From: Sphagnum compactum
Lineage: Eukaryota > Bryophyta > Sphagnopsida > Sphagnales
Length of the DNA stretch: 64,000 nt
Direction: 5' to 3'
Assembly (NCBI GenBank): GCA_965153455.1
Contig: OZ234503.1
Span: 3,596,001-3,660,000, forward strand
The position numbers and the translations under genes are program-made. Below the pieces are notes generated by a model. The model had not been told where the DNA came from, made no database searches, and saw nothing but the letters and a program-made list of their open reading frames with translations. This document shows, one piece after another, positions 23,201-34,894 of this stretch (position 1 is the stretch's first letter; every line of letters starts with the position of its first letter).

Positions 23201-24459
23201 TACGGTTGCTGTCATTGCGGGCAAAATTTGTGTTTTTTTTTTTTTGTTTGCTGCTTTCTTCTCCCAAGGTCTGGTCCTTGTCTTTTTCTCTTTGGTGACA
23301 GGTTTCTTGATCCTTTTTCGCTGGCCATTTTTTTCTCTCCTTTTTTCCCGCGTTCTGGGGGTGAATTCTCGTTGTATGGGCTACATTGTGCTTCATTCTC
23401 AACCTCCGATTGTTCTACACAAGCGTTATTGTGTAGCATCGACTGCCGTATGACAATAATTCAGAGTTTGCTTGACTTCATGAGCATCTGACACGCACAG
23501 CTACTTTCTTGAACTCATGCTTTGGCTTCACCGCCGGTGATTGTCATCACTATTGTCTGCAAGTCAGGTGCTCAGAAATTGAAGCAGGCCAACATTTGAA
23601 ATTCTCCTCCTATTCATGCTAGTCCTAGAGCCAAGGGTCTCTGAATAATTTCACTGTTGGTTAGGGCCGAGTATATTGCCTTTCAGTTGCCAGGGAATTA
23701 TTGCCATCTCCTTCAAAAATCAAAGGAACTAGTGTGAGAATGATTGCAGTTTCCACTATCCCGGTTATTGGGTTGCAGGAAAAGTGTTTAGGCTGGTCAT
23801 GCTGAGTCTAGTCGGTGTTCCAAGAGCTAGAGAAATTCAGACACTGGCTTTGGCCAGCAGAATAGAGATCCTATCTCAGAAATGGAAGGCTCTAGGTCCT
23901 TCATGCTCTGATGTATGATCTACCACATCAGAGATCCTGAATGTGATGCAATTTATCTCCTTCTGGAGTTTCTCTGGTACTTTTGCAGGCAACCATCAGG
24001 TGTTGGCGGTACACACCTGGCCTTCCTTAGTGTCTCCCTGTGAGGGAGAGTGTCAAGAATTAGCTTTTCCCTACCTCTCAGTACTGATCTTGACCTGAGC
24101 CTCCTGCAGGAGCCAAATAGGAGCAGATTTCTGACGGCAGACTCTCAGCTTGTCTTGGTCATGGCAAAAGCCCCATGCCTCATGTGGCACAATTTATCAC
24201 TATCCTGCAGTTACTACAGCATATTAGGTTTCTCTGTATCCTTCCTGTAAGCAACCCTAAGGGAGACCATAAGGAAGCCCAGGTATGCTGCGAAAACCTG
24301 ACAGTTTACCGGTTTGCAATGAGAGCTCTCAGTTTTCTCACACTGACAAGCATAGGTTACTTGTTTATTGAGCAGGAGGACCAGAAGATCCTTTGGCTGG
24401 CTTCAGTTCTCTCATGGTCTTGGGGAAACTGGTGAGCACAGGAAGTGGGAGAGGGTTAA
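23201..24459 (+). other. upstream region or 5'-UTR intron of the DUF151/UVR gene
   Basis: No coding frame is supported. The moderate GC and several pyrimidine-tract-plus-CAG acceptor-like sites (for example before 23779 and at 24375) are compatible with leader exons and introns of the gene starting at 24460. This is inference only. Confidence 0.35.
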
Positions 24460-25470
24460 GTGGAGATGGCTGCACTAACACATACAGCAACCATGAGCAC
24501 ATTGCAGTGCTTTGCATCTGCAGGGGTGCATCACAACTTGGTGACAATGGTAGGCTTGGCAAGGGGTGGACCCTTGAAGAGTAATATAGTCAATGGGATG
24601 TGGTCATCATCATCATTGGCTTCTTTCAAGCTTGCTAACGGCATGGATAACAGGCAAATATCATCCTGCAATTCAAGCACGTCTTTCAATAATGGTAGCA
24701 CTGCTGACTCTGGTTTTAGTGCGAATGATGAAGACTACATCAACTCCAGTGTCATGGAGGCTGTGGAGGTGAAGAGTGGTCAGGATGGATTCATGATCAA
24801 GATGCGAGATGGCCACTTTGTGAAATGTGTTCACAACAACCCTGATGGAGGTCGTTTGCCTGACTATGGCCCCCTGCCGGCCATTGTGCTCCAAATGGAC
24901 AATGCCTCCAAACTGCTGCTTCCCATCATTGTCTTGGAACTGCCTTGCACAATGCTTATTGAGGCATTGTGTAATGTTCAAGTCATACGGCCTACTGTTT
25001 ACCATGTAACAAGGGACATGCTTGAGATCATGGGTTATCAAGCGAAACTTGTTCGTGTCACTCACAGAGTACATGCGGCCTATTATGCTCGCATCTACCT
25101 TGCAAAGATTGATGATGAGACACAGAGACTGGTAAGCTTCGATCTGCGACCTTCTGATGCGATTAACCTGGCAGTCCGTTGCAAGATCCCAATCCAAGTG
25201 AACAGAGATCTGGCATATGGTGATGGAGTGCGTATTGTGGCTAATCCTCCAAAGCTGCCCTCTCGCTCCATGCTCACAGAATTGGGACTGGTTCTTACAG
25301 ATGTGGACCAAGCAGAGGCAGGCTCTTGTGCAACAGCAGAAGAGTTTGGGCTGGTGCGCAGCATGATGATTGCAGCTGTGGAAGAACGCTACAGTGATGC
25401 TGCCAAACTTCGTGATGAGCTCAGGCAGCTGCGATCCAAGAAGAAGAGGTGGCAGCAGAAGCAGTTGTGA
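24460..25470 (+). CDS. bifunctional nuclease-like protein (DUF151 + UVR), BBD family
   Basis: 336-residue intact frame. Residues 90-122 (NDEDYINSSVMEAVEVKSGQ then GFMIKMRDG) and 134-250 form the DUF151 nuclease-like domain, with LLLPIIVLE at 152-160 and the hallmark SFDLRPSDAINLAVR at 226-240. Residues 294-328 (EEFGLVRSMM...AAKLRDELRQL) form a UVR motif. This order is that of the plant BBD proteins (bifunctional nuclease in basal defense response), reported to have RNase and DNase activity and to repress abscisic-acid-related callose deposition. The N-terminal ~85 residues are Ser/Asn-rich and poorly conserved; a second Met at residue 12 is an alternative start. The whole protein lies in one exon, although relatives I recall are multi-exon. 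No poly-A remnant follows, so retro-origin is not shown. Confidence 0.9.
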   Translation: MEMAALTHTATMSTLQCFASAGVHHNLVTMVGLARGGPLKSNIVNGMWSSSSLASFKLANGMDNRQISSCNSSTSFNNGSTADSGFSANDEDYINSSVMEAVEVKSGQDGFMIKMRDGHFVKCVHNNPDGGRLPDYGPLPAIVLQMDNASKLLLPIIVLELPCTMLIEALCNVQVIRPTVYHVTRDMLEIMGYQAKLVRVTHRVHAAYYARIYLAKIDDETQRLVSFDLRPSDAINLAVRCKIPIQVNRDLAYGDGVRIVANPPKLPSRSMLTELGLVLTDVDQAEAGSCATAEEFGLVRSMMIAAVEERYSDAAKLRDELRQLRSKKKRWQQKQL

Positions 25471-26144
25471 TTCTGGCACATATTTGGTAGAGCTGCTAGT
25501 CACTTTTTGAAGGGAAACATGCACATCTACTCCAGAAATTTACCCTTCCTCACTGAAGTCAGCTATAGAGGTGGTCATCCTAAGTTATTCCAAAGTTTGA
25601 GGGAATCAAATCAACAGGATGGAAGCCCTGATAATAGGTGGCAGGATGCCTTATGTTCTTCCTATCAAACAGTGCACATCAGTGAGCAGCTCACTGCAAA
25701 GGTCCCCAAGCACACATCCACAACCATAGGTATGCTGTACTCAGTGGCATGTCATCTCTAGAGTACTCTGTCAATCATTCAATCTTCCGATTGTAGTACA
25801 TACATGCATGTACATTGTATTGTGGTAAATACTAAGTTGAGCAAATTCTAGAAGAAGCTTCTCCAGTGCTGTATTGGAGCACAGCTATAACTTCTCAGGA
25901 AAGCATTAGGAGTTCACAAGGTCATATTGGCCTCAGATTTGGAAAGCAAGTTGAAAGTACCCACAGGACTTCTGGTTAGAACTAGGGTTATCAGCAGTTA
26001 CATTAGCTTGGGTTACACACATTAATTCTTTAAGAGTTTCAGTCATGTACATAAAGCTGAAGTATTTTCTGCTTGCTCCTCTCATTGAGCTCAATCTGTC
26101 GAAATCAAGGACAGTCACTTGTCTTTCTTTTAACTCTTTAATCT
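25471..26144. other. 3' flank of the DUF151/UVR gene
   Basis: Presumed 3' UTR and spacer; short frames have no domain. Confidence 0.4.
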
Positions 26145-26562
26145 GGTGTATCATCCCATTTTATTGCGAATTCTCTTGTTGGTTGGAGGTTTCATTGCTG
26201 TTTTATACACACTGAGAGTGCTCTGACTTCCAATTCTCTGGAAGCAATGAGACAGGGGAAAATAGGGTTGATTAAGGTTTGCCTTTCTTGTGACTTTGTG
26301 TTTTATTCTTTTTCACATTGAGTGAGGACCACCTTTCATCTGATTTCTGTTCAGTTTTGGTGTATCAACTCATTTTATTGTGTATTCTCTTGTTGGTTGG
26401 AGGTTTCATTGCTGTTCTATGCACATTTACAGCAATGAGACACGGCGAACATAGAGCTGATCGAGGTTTGCCGAGTTTAATCTGACTTTGTGTTTTCTTC
26501 TTTTTAACATTTGGAGGGAGGACCACCTTTCATCTGATTTCTCTTTGGTTTCTTTCAAGTGG
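26145..26562. repeat. ~216-bp tandem duplication
   Basis: 'ctcttgttggttggaggttt' occurs at 26172 and 26388, in both cases followed by 'cattgctgtt', 'agcaatgagac' and later 'gaggaccacctttcatctga'. Two direct copies, moderately diverged; non-coding. Confidence 0.75.
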
Positions 26563-27300
26563 ACGAAAGAAGGCGAAACATTGGTAGGAAGATAGTCATA
26601 CACCCAGAAAACAAGTATTGGTTTCAATGCACTTGCAAATCAGCATTGATTGTGGCACTCAATTATCACTGTTATGATTGAGATGATTGCTATGTTCATT
26701 ATGTTATGATGAGATTGGCTATGTTTGTGATGACCAAGAGTAGTAGTGTAGTAGCACACAGGAGTTGTGTCTTGAGCATAGTAGTGTGGGGGTTGTGAGT
26801 GTTTTGTGCATGTCATGAAGGAGCAGTACAAGGCTTGGGGTGAATATCAGACAAAGGCACAAATGGTTGCCAAGATTTCTTATGCATTTGACAAGGTAGA
26901 AGACTTGTTGAGTTCTATGAGACTTATGATTGAGGTCAAAGGGAATTATCTTGCTTTACATATGGCAATCACAAAAGTGCAACCTCAACTTCAGGCACCA
27001 GTTATGCACGGGCATGTGACTCCAAGTTGCTGACAGCTATATAACCAGGACCCTGAGATTGGTCTTGACCACTGGTGGGCAGTTTATAGAAATGGCACCA
27101 AATGATTGACTGTTCTCACCTCAGTTTTTTGAGATATATAATCATGATCCTCAAAAAAGCCAAAAACCAGTTCGGAAGAATCCCCAAGCAGGGAGAGGGG
27201 AAACAAAACCCCCTTCACATATTATCAAAAGAATATTACAAAGGCAGAACCATGTTCCAAAGAATGGGGTCAGCCTTGCGGCCAAAGATGTTCCTCTGCC
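26563..27300. other. spacer, one unassigned frame
   Basis: A plus frame at 26806-27033 includes YQTKAQMVAKISYAFDKVED, coding-like but unrecognised. It might be an exon of an unknown gene together with 27421-27545. Otherwise nothing. Confidence 0.3.
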
Positions 27301-27301
27301 G

Positions 27302-27330
27302 CCCCCCCCCCCCCCCCCCCCCTCCCCCCC
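27302..27330. repeat. poly-C tract
   Basis: About 22 C, one T, then seven C and G. A homopolymer that is prone to length error in sequencing and could form an i-motif/G-quadruplex on opposite strands. Confidence 0.85.
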
Positions 27331-27420
27331 GTCTGAGCTAGATCCATTTCTGCACGATGAATTAACTACCAATATTGATCATCATCATCATCACATGTCA
27401 TGCTGCAATATATCTGCAGG

Positions 27421-27545
27421 TTCCACAGGAGAGCAGTACAGCGTCTGATCCAGCAATCCTTGAATGGATGAAACAAGCATGGGATTCCCGGACTGCGGGA
27501 TCTCTTGTGTTCCCTGCAAATCCAAGGTTCAAAACATTACCTTGT
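27421..27545 (+). other. candidate orphan exon
   Basis: A good acceptor (atatctgcag) precedes a frame reading VPQESSTASDPAILEWMKQA then WDSRTAGSLVFPANPRFKTL, with a GTAAGA donor at 27545-27550. Composition and splice sites look exon-like, but the protein is not recognised and partner exons are not identified. Confidence 0.3.
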
Positions 27546-27666
27546 AAGATACAAGGACGTCATCCATCAATACTACTCCGAGAAGTATCCAGCTGGAAGG
27601 GTAGTTAGTCATATATCCAGATCAAACTGAAGAAGAACATAGAGAGCTTGATGATCCCCACATTGC

Positions 27667-28344
27667 TTAGTACTTTGCAGGTGACCTCCAAGGAAGAAAC
27701 AGCGACCAGGGAAAGCGGAAGGTGGTAGGGGGAGGAGGAGCATATGTGAGCGGAGTGTTGTATGCGGTACTAGTACGCGATCCCAACAGCATGGAAAACA
27801 ACAGAATGCCCAGAAAAAACAAACACCAATGTCCACCCAAATCCACGAAGCTGGTCCATAGCCAGTTGGAAACCCTAACTGTGTCGTTGTTCAGTCTCTT
27901 GTACGCGTTCCAAATGGGACCAAATCCCGCTGACCATGGCCAACTCCCTGCTGCTGCTGCTGCTCCCTGCGCCGGGTGCCAGCCATATGCAGGCGGCATG
28001 ACCCCAGAAGCAGCAGCAGCAGGTGATCGTGCGGCTCCTCCAGCTTGTCCGTCGAGGTGAAAGAGCTCAGGCCATGATCCAGTTAGCCATTGGAAAAGAA
28101 CTACCAAGAGGACAGGTATCCAAAGAAACGACAGGCTGAAGAAGCTGCTGCTGGACCTTGTGGTTGTTCTGTGAACATCGACGTAGCTGGCGCTATGACG
28201 GTAGCTGCTGGCGATGGAAGTGGGTTCGGGACGTGACATGTATGGCATGACTGCAATCACCAGAATCACTCCCAAAATGGTAGCCGGTACCCACGGCGAG
28301 GGCCCTGCTTCTGCAGCAGCAAGCCTCGATGACGATAATGCCAT
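27667..28344 (-). CDS. small membrane protein, three predicted transmembrane spans
   Basis: A 225-residue single-exon frame in a locally GC-rich block. Hydrophobic segments at about residues 18-36 (WVPATILGVILVIAVMPYM), 67-88 (FFSLSFLWIPVLLVVLFQWL) and 172-188 (HWCLFFLGILLFSMLLG) look like membrane spans. Between spans 2 and 3 is an Ala/Gly/Pro-rich linker containing AAAAA runs, and the C-terminus is Pro-rich (YAPPPPTTFRFPWSL). I do not recognise the family and offer no function. The start follows a leader rich in GA repeats on this strand. Coding composition, length and the clean hydrophobic pattern argue for a real gene, though the lack of a known domain keeps confidence moderate. Confidence 0.6.
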   Translation of the reverse strand: MALSSSRLAAAEAGPSPWVPATILGVILVIAVMPYMSRPEPTSIASSYRHSASYVDVHRTTTRSSSSFFSLSFLWIPVLLVVLFQWLTGSWPELFHLDGQAGGAARSPAAAASGVMPPAYGWHPAQGAAAAAGSWPWSAGFGPIWNAYKRLNNDTVRVSNWLWTSFVDLGGHWCLFFLGILLFSMLLGSRTSTAYNTPLTYAPPPPTTFRFPWSLFLPWRSPAKY

Positions 28345-28672
28345 TTTAACACTTGATTCCTGAGCTCACCACTTGAAGCTGCAGTCTATGACAAACGAAG
28401 ATACTAGACCCAAAACAACCGAATTCCAAAGGAAAGATCGCGAGTGATGGGAAACAAACAAACTTATGCACAAACTCGAGATCAGCTGGAGAATCCCAAA
28501 AGAATCAAAACAGAGCAAAGTTCGTCAAGATCGTTATTGCAGCACACAGAAACAAAAAGGAAAAGGAAAAGAAAACTCCATCAATTTTCTTGCAATCCAA
28601 CACGCATTCACGAGAATTTTCAATTACACAGAAAAGCTCTCGTCCGACTCCTCCAAATCTCTCTCTCTCCAC

Positions 28673-28829
28673 ACACTGCAAACAAAGAAGCTTTGCAATC
28701 CCCCCACACACACACACTCTCTCTCTCTCTTCTCTCTCCCTCTCTCCTGCACACTGCAAACAAAGAAGCTTTGCAATCCCCCCACACACACACTCTCTCT
28801 CTCTCTCTTCTCTCTCCCTCTCTCCTGCC
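28673..28829 (-). repeat. 78-bp tandem duplication, CT/CA-rich, in the leader of the membrane-protein gene
   Basis: Two near-perfect copies start at 28673 and 28751: acactgcaaacaaagaagct, then ttgcaatccccccacacaca, then a (CT)n run. On the gene strand this is GA- and GT-rich, resembling the GAGA-type repeats often found in plant 5' leaders. It lies ~330-485 bp upstream of the start codon at 28344. All frames are open here because of the simple sequence; none is a gene. Confidence 0.8.
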
Positions 28830-30363
28830 CCTTATGGTGGCAAGTTCAAACCAGAGTGGGGCGGGTATTAGGAATTGCACCCCCAAACCCCTCCGGGTAT
28901 CAATTCTGGGTATCAATTCGACAACATGATCACCCAAAAATAAAATACCCGGATTTAAATATACCCGCGGTGAACCAAACAATCAAATACCCGGTTATTG
29001 CACACCACCATGGTTATCAAAGACTCAAAATACCCGGTTATTACATATAGGTTTGGTCCTCAATCTTTTTTGAAAATTTTTGTTTTCTCGAACAAAAACA
29101 AACATGTTTGTTTTTGGAAAAACATTATGTTGTGTTTTTTTTGTTTTTGAGCTCCAACTCTTGAACTCAGCGGGCCTCTTGTTGTTTTTGTACTCTTGTA
29201 TTTTATTTATTTTATTTTTTTTAAGCATCAAGAATTGAAAATTTAGTATGCATAACTTTTGTGCATATTCATTGAGCGTCAAAATTTGAAAATTGGTCTA
29301 TTCATAACTGGTAAAGGAAAGAGGGGGAAAAAGAGAATGTGTACCCAACTTCTGGAATAAAATTTTAAAATTTTATACATATCCTTCTTCATAAAAGAAA
29401 CTTTTTTTATTGATATCCGCAAGTTAGGTCTGAAAGTTGATACCCTTCTATCAGGACCCCAATAGCTAGGGGATTTGGGGGAGGCGGGGGGTATACCTGA
29501 CAGTTATCAGGCCATTTGAACACATCTGAACCGTTGATTCTCAGATCTTTTAGACAGACAGGTGAGGTTCTAAGGCCTTTGGACCAAAGGAACGGTCATA
29601 GAAACCTAATCAAAGAAATAATAAGTACGATTTTTATTTTTTAAAATATATAAACTTAAGTTTGCATTTGAAACAAGATAATATTATTTATTGCATACGT
29701 TTGATTGGTTCTTCACAATTAATATTAGATTTAAATCTTGGAGTTTGGAGTGTTAATTAAACAAATGAATTACACACTTTTTTTTAAAAAAAATTGGGTT
29801 TAGTTGTATGTAATGGAATAGGATCTTGTCTTACACCAAACCAATTAATTCTAAATTCTTTCTTTTGGAAAATGAACTAAAACGCATAGGTAGATAGATA
29901 GATACATGTGATGGTTGTTTGAGAATTTTTCAGAGTCCAACGATAATGGGTTAGGTTCTGAGCCAGCTAATTTCAATCGACCAGTCAAAAAGACCATCAA
30001 CCAACGGAACCCTGCAAAAGCTAGTCAGTCCATTTTTCTTTCTGATCAGACAGACTTGTTGTTCCTTTTACAGTTCTACGGGTTCTGAGCATAATAGTTA
30101 CAGTGCTGAGCGGCCACAAAATTCCCTTCAGAAAAGGCTTCACCGATGGATTCACCAATCATTCTCATAAACCACCCTTCTATTCACATCCCTTGTTTTT
30201 TGGGGGCCGGAGGGGGGATGGATTTTGTTTTGGTTGTCTATGTATGTATAGGAAAAGATCCCACTATGGGGGCCATTCGGATTTGAGATTTTCAAGGCCA
30301 GTAGGCTGAGGGAGGTTGAAAATTTGAAAAGCCGCCTTAGCACGACCTTCCCTTGTGTGAAAC
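28830..30363. other. spacer, nothing identified
   Basis: Repeated 'aataccc(g)g' words at 28900-29045 and otherwise AT-rich spacer. No gene. Confidence 0.4.
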
Positions 30364-30489
30364 AATAGTATTTCTTTTCATGTTTTTTTTAATTGATTAA
30401 CTATAAAATTGAATCTTTTGAAATCCAATAGTATTTCTTTTCTTGTTTTTTTTAATTGATTAACTATAAAATTGAATCTTTTGAAATCC
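30364..30489. repeat. 63-bp perfect-like tandem duplication
   Basis: 'aatagtatttcttttc(a/t)tg' occurs at 30364 and 30427; the copies differ at about one or two positions, implying a recent duplication. Confidence 0.85.
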
Positions 30490-33112
30490 GAAAGGCATAA
30501 GTTATACTAGACCTTTCAAATTTCAAAAGATCTAATAAAACGAAAGGAAGTTTAGATAAATATGAGATATATTATAGAAAGTCAAACAAGACAAATTCAA
30601 GCTTGGAAGTGACCTTTCAAATTATGCATGTTATAATCATTACATATCAAAAAAATAATATGAAATAAATTTGAACACCATATTAACCCAATCAATTTCA
30701 AATGTACTTTTAACTTACTTTTATAATACCAAAGTTTTTCAAATTTTATATTTAACTTCCCATAAACTAAATGCAATGGCATTTTTTTCATATTTTTGTT
30801 TTAAATATATTTTGAATCTACTTTCTTGTGTCTATATCAAAAATTATTTCATTTTCAAATTGGATTTGGGTGGACTACTTTTTTTTTGTCTACTTTACCT
30901 TGTGGGCACCCCCTTGTTTACAATTTTAATCAAATTTAACCTTTATTCTCTAAAAATTTATAATTTGAAAAATTTTGAATTTGAATTTTCTAATCATAGG
31001 TATAATGTGCATAGCTTAAAAAATTAATAGACCAACAAGAAAAAAATTAGGTATTGAATTTTTTCAATTTAAAAAAAGAAATTTTCATTATTATAATTTT
31101 TTGCAATGTCAAAAATTACTCTTTTACTATTCTAATCCTATTTCCATTAATGTAATACAACATCACAATTACTTAGAAATGAAAAGATTACAAGCACCTG
31201 ATGAAGTTTGACAACATTGCAAGTTCTTTATTTGTTAAAGGAGACATTAGAAACCTTAACCGATGAAAAAGTATTTAATAATAATCATTTAGTAGAACAA
31301 ACCTTTTGTTGTGAACTTGTTATAAAAATACCTTGTGTTCCTAGCTTCAACAACCTACATCATAATGATAAGAATTTGTAGAACACAATCATTAGTCACA
31401 ATCTTTTTAAACAGTTTGGGACACAACAATGCCCTCAAATCACATCAATAGGCAACAAATCTTGCTAATTACAACTCAACAAGTCTCATGTACATCAATA
31501 AATATACAAAACTAAGTGAGTTTGAGAAGTTTGTTTTACAAGTTTTCCATCATGATTAACATATGTTGAGACCTAAACCTCACAATAAAAAGAATTATTA
31601 TGTACAACAACATTTTACACAGCCAACACATATTTCAAACTAGAAAGTTAAAAACACAAAATCAAGAACTTCCATTAAAAGTTGTTGGAACTTACCATAC
31701 CTTTGTTGCTTTAAGTTGTTTGTTTTCACATCCTTACACCACAAGCTTCTTGGTAGACCAAACCACACAAGATTCCAAAAAAATCAACATTGTGTAAAAA
31801 TACTATATTCATTGTTCATTTCTAAGCAACATCAAGCCACCAATCAAATTATTACACAACACTTCAACATCAAGCGTGAAAGTTTGTTGTTTTTTGCACA
31901 ATGTATCAACATGAAACTGCTCATTGCCCATCGTGCAACAACAAACAAGTCACCCAAATAGTTCACCAGATGTTGCAAACATCAACATTAATTGCAATTT
32001 GTGTTAAACAACAAGCAACTAACCCTGATTGTAAATTCAAACATGTGCCTATGACCTCTAAAACCTTGCAAAATTAAAGACACATGTCCCATGGCATCAT
32101 CATTTTCGTAATCCAATTATTTTTAGAATCACCATTTTGAAAAAAACAACTTGAAACCATTTAACACATCTTTATTAGAATTTTAATATTTCTAAAAAAT
32201 TGATGAAAATGAGGTGTAAAGGACTTTGCAATTTTGGGTTAATTTTGATGGGCATAAAAGTGCATAAAACATAGATGCCTTGTTGAAATTGTGTGGAGAC
32301 CTCTATTTTGAGTTGTGAATCATATGTATCAATTTTGGAAAGAAAATTTTACTATTTTATTACAAATCATGACTCAACTATGGTGAGTGCAATTATAAGC
32401 TTTTGTCATGTATTGTAACCTTGTAGGTTGTCCAAATTCAAAAGTGCATCATTTAGGGAAAATAATTAGTTTTCAAATAATTCCAATCTTGTATTAAACC
32501 AAATATGTATGAATCTTATATATAAATGTCCTTTCATAAAATTTGAGAATCATTTAGTGTGAGCTATTTTATCATCTACAAAGGTGTAAAAAAAACTACT
32601 TAATGACATCCATTTATGGACACCTTAGCTTGCAAACACCTTATCCGGAACTCAATGAATGGGAGAATAATTTTTTTATCAAGTTCATCTTGCAATCAAA
32701 TTTCCTTACCATGTAGCATTGTTTCATCATTTTTCATTATTTTGTTCAAACTTGCAATAAAGTCTGGAACCATTGCACATTTTTTCTCAACATTGCAGTG
32801 TAGCACCTTTAGTTTGGTTTACACCAAATGCCTTTACCTTGTGGTGTACAATTGTTTAGGTTGCATTTGTAAGATGTGTTGTAGGATAGGATTTTAGACT
32901 ACTAAAAGATGATTGTGTAAAGGCAAGATGATTGTCTCCTTTTTTTTAGCGGCATTGTGCAATGGGCACTGCAATCATTTAGGTTCATGATGGTGTGCAC
33001 TTTTATGTGTGGAAGGCAAATTTTTGGTGGTATTGCATTTATTGCAATGATATGGAGGCAAGCATTACAAGCTTTTAATACGGTTCAAGTTGAAAAGGGG
33101 GTGTGTGAAAAA
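30490..33112. other. spacer, nothing identified
   Basis: 2.6 kb of AT-rich sequence with only short frames and no recognisable domain, RNA gene or transposon terminus. Confidence 0.4.
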
Positions 33113-33203
33113 CTTGGCATAACGCAGCAATCTTGGTGTGTAATACAATGGTACCATCTTGGCATAGTGCAGCAATTTTGGTGTGTAATACAATGGTACC
33201 ATC
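33113..33203. repeat. 45-bp tandem duplication
   Basis: 'cttggcata(a/g)(c/t)gcagcaa' at 33113 and 33158, each ending in 'tgtaatacaatggtaccatc'. Two near-identical copies. Confidence 0.8.
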
Positions 33204-34580
33204 ATTAGTGACAGCAAAAGTCCATCAACTAAATGAGCTGAACATAGAAAAATGACGTCCTTATCAACCAAGAATGGTTAATCAGAAGAAATTAACAGAA
33301 ACAATACTGGGGCTTGCGTTCTACTCTGATAAAACAGATTAACTGCTGTTGTGCAAGTTCCCAGATCCTATGCTAATATGGATCGAGCAAAAGACATGAA
33401 GAGAAAGATGGAGAACTGAAAGCTTATAAGACACAGACATTCAATGACTTGCAAAAGACAAGTTTCAAATGTTGTCCTTTCTGGAACCCAAGCTGTTTCA
33501 TAAAACTATACAGAGAGAGAGCTCATCAATCCATACTTTCACTTAGGACAGAAGTTCTTCAAATAGGAGAAACACAGCAATACTTGAAACAAGAAATGAC
33601 CATAAGCCATGTCCACCTTCCTTCTTGTGAGTACAGTTAAATTGTTTGACCTCTACATTCACAATAACCCATGCATCATCAAATGGCACACTATCTGCAG
33701 ATCAGCAAGCATCCACACAATGCTGACCTGCACAACTGAGTGATTTCAGCACATGATCTTTTCTCATTTGTGGTGCTTAGTATTTTACAATTGTCTACTG
33801 AGGCAAAGTGATCTCACACAAAAGACAAAGGAAGGATCAGCCATGAAAATTTTAGTGCCAATTGCCCTCTTTAACGCAGTTTGAGAGCTTCATGCTTTCT
33901 TCAAACTGGTCAATGCCCATCTGCTGCTCTCTAGCAATTTACAAGTAATATGGTTGCTATGAATGGAAGAAAACAACTGGAAATGGAAAAGCTACTTCAC
34001 ATGTCTAGAGAAAAACCCAAATTTTATTTTTTCAATCAGGGTGTAGTTGAAATTCCTAGTCTTGAAATGTTGCTTCTTGTAACCTTCTGATGCGAGCACC
34101 ATATGCCATTTGATCCTTCATCTTGCACACCCATGTAAATAGCATACTGCTTGAGCTGAAAAGATGATCTGCAAAGTGTGTGTTTTAATCAGACAATCAC
34201 AAACTTTGGTTACAAAGATGACATCTGAATTCAACAATGCAAGAGTTATCTGGATAGAACATCATCTGTTGAGAAGGTGTAGAGAGGTCTGCAAAAGTTT
34301 GAAAAGGTTGGTCAGATGCAATTTTGACATGAATGGAGGCCAATAGAAGTAGATGATGGAAGAGAAAATGAATCATGAAGTTTCTGGGACCTAAGAACTT
34401 TGCTTGTGATGACCATAGAAGATATAATCCTTACCACAAGGTACATGAATCCCATTTCATAGACTCTGAAACATCTGGTATACTCCATCCTGCCTTCTTC
34501 AATGAAGTGGATAGAAACTCAACTTCCTTTGCCAAACTTAGCAGCACTGCCTGCCAACAAATTTCAACAACCACATCCAT
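33204..34580. other. spacer downstream of the SMI1/KNR4-like gene
   Basis: Moderate GC with no frame showing a domain. The part nearest 34580 may be far 3' sequence of the minus-strand gene. Confidence 0.35.
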
Positions 34581-34583
34581 TAT

Positions 34584-34830
34584 GATTCCAGAAGGTACTG
34601 CAACACCACTGGAATTGAATAGCTGTTTGTTTACAAGCTTTTGTTTGATTCCAAACAGCACTCCAATGTCCCTAGAATTGAAGAGCTGTTGATTACAAGC
34701 TTTTGTTTGATTCCAGAGAGTACTGCAATGCCCCTGCAATTGAAAAGCTGGAGTTTATCAGCTTTTCTTTCATTCCAGAGAGTACTGCCATGCTTCTAGA
34801 CTTGCAGAACTGTTTGTTTGCACACTTTCA
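34584..34830 (-). repeat. ~64-bp minisatellite, four copies, in the 3' flank of the SMI1/KNR4-like gene
   Basis: 'gattccaga(a/g)(a/g)gtactgcaa' recurs near 34585, 34649, 34711 and 34776, with 'gaattga(a)(t/g)agctg' and 'caagcttttgtttg' in each unit. Diverged by substitutions. It ends ~65 bases beyond the stop codon of the minus-strand gene, so it may lie in its 3' UTR. Confidence 0.75.
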
Positions 34831-34894
34831 TTTCATTCTAAGAGCACAATCAGCAGGGCAATTGACACCAGTGTTGCACTCACAGAACAGATTG

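Noticed and set aside
24673-25524. 283-codon minus-strand frame opposite the DUF151/UVR gene
   Set aside because: The plus strand encodes a clear conserved protein; the antisense frame has no domain and is a shadow.
28444-29050. Several overlapping frames of 90-190 codons on both strands
   Set aside because: They lie over the CT/CA simple-sequence duplication, are low-complexity, and disagree in strand and frame.
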